Source: CAZZIQ01 sp964654355 (lineage in GTDB: Bacteria > Pseudomonadota > Gammaproteobacteria > GCF-002020875). From it: a DNA stretch of 5,850 bases. Of the stretch, positions 5,795 to 5,850 are shown piece after piece (within the stretch, counting starts at the first letter, position 1; the number at the start of each line of letters is the position of its first letter). A program made the translations under genes and the position numbers. A model generated the notes under the pieces. The model was not told the origin of the DNA, ran no database searches, and saw nothing but the letters and a program-made list of their open reading frames with translations. The stretch covers positions 1 through 5,850 of the forward strand of contig CAZZIQ010000066.1 in NCBI GenBank assembly GCA_964654355.1. The letters run 5' to 3'.

Positions 5795-5850
5795 ATGGAA
5801 AGCTCGTGGATTGTACTGGCGCTGGCGTCGGCCTTCCTGTTGGCGACGGC
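5795..5850 (+). CDS. N-terminus of a membrane protein (possibly EamA/DMT-type transporter), cut off by window
   Basis: Only 19 residues are visible: MESSWIVLALASAFLLATA. After a four-residue polar start this is a run of hydrophobic residues typical of a first transmembrane helix. Short N-terminus-plus-helix openings of this kind are common in EamA/DMT-family permeases, but 19 residues cannot prove the family, and a signal peptide of an exported protein remains possible. The start has a good Shine–Dalgarno (AAGGAAG) 7 nt upstream. The overlapping GTG at 5791 is in a different frame and gives a polar peptide, so I rejected it. The gene diverges from rsmE, so it is not part of the minus-strand operon. 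Confidence 0.5.
   Translation, partial: MESSWIVLALASAFLLAT

Overview
This window looks like a compact chromosomal housekeeping locus from a gammaproteobacterium or a close relative such as Acidithiobacillia. The gene order supports this. The core rsmE–gshB–yqgE–ruvX is the E. coli order, and gshB–tonB–yqgE–ruvX is the Pseudomonas aeruginosa order (gshB, tonB3, algH/yqgE, ruvX). The gshA here belongs to the compact 'T. ferrooxidans-type' glutamate–cysteine ligase family, not the 518-residue E. coli type. That family is common in beta-proteobacteria, Acidithiobacillus and some sulfur-oxidising or environmental gammaproteobacteria. Base composition looks moderately GC-rich by eye (not computed). 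I cannot name a genus.

Layout: seven genes lie head to tail on the minus strand and fill positions 1–5775. In transcription order they are rsmE (5044–5775), gshA (3680–4993), gshB (2718–3683), apbE (1683–2711), a tonB-like gene (955–1686), yqgE/algH (329–907) and ruvX (332 down past position 1, truncated by the window edge). Three junctions are 4-bp start/stop overlaps (gshA/gshB, apbE/tonB, yqgE/ruvX). gshB/apbE are 6 bp apart. The only larger gaps are 50 bp (rsmE–gshA) and 47 bp (tonB–yqgE). A single polycistronic transcript with translational coupling is the simplest reading. At the right edge a plus-strand gene begins at 5795, divergent from rsmE with only 19 bp between the two start codons. 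Its 19 visible residues look like the first membrane helix of an integral membrane protein.

How the genes work together: gshA and gshB encode the complete two-step glutathione pathway. apbE encodes a probable lipoprotein that attaches FMN to extracytoplasmic flavoproteins. The tonB-like gene encodes an inner-membrane energy transducer. rsmE methylates 16S rRNA, ruvX is a RuvC-fold nuclease-like protein involved in rRNA processing, and yqgE/AlgH is conserved but of unclear function. Apart from gshA–gshB there is no obvious shared pathway; the cluster reads as a conserved operon that has gained gshA and apbE.

I found no mobile element, CRISPR, tRNA, rRNA, riboswitch or convincing terminator, and no stretch over 300 bp without a gene. 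I do not see a previously undescribed system. The points worth a second look are the gene-order insertions, the TTG start of apbE, the very tight divergent spacer and a small palindrome at the tonB stop codon.
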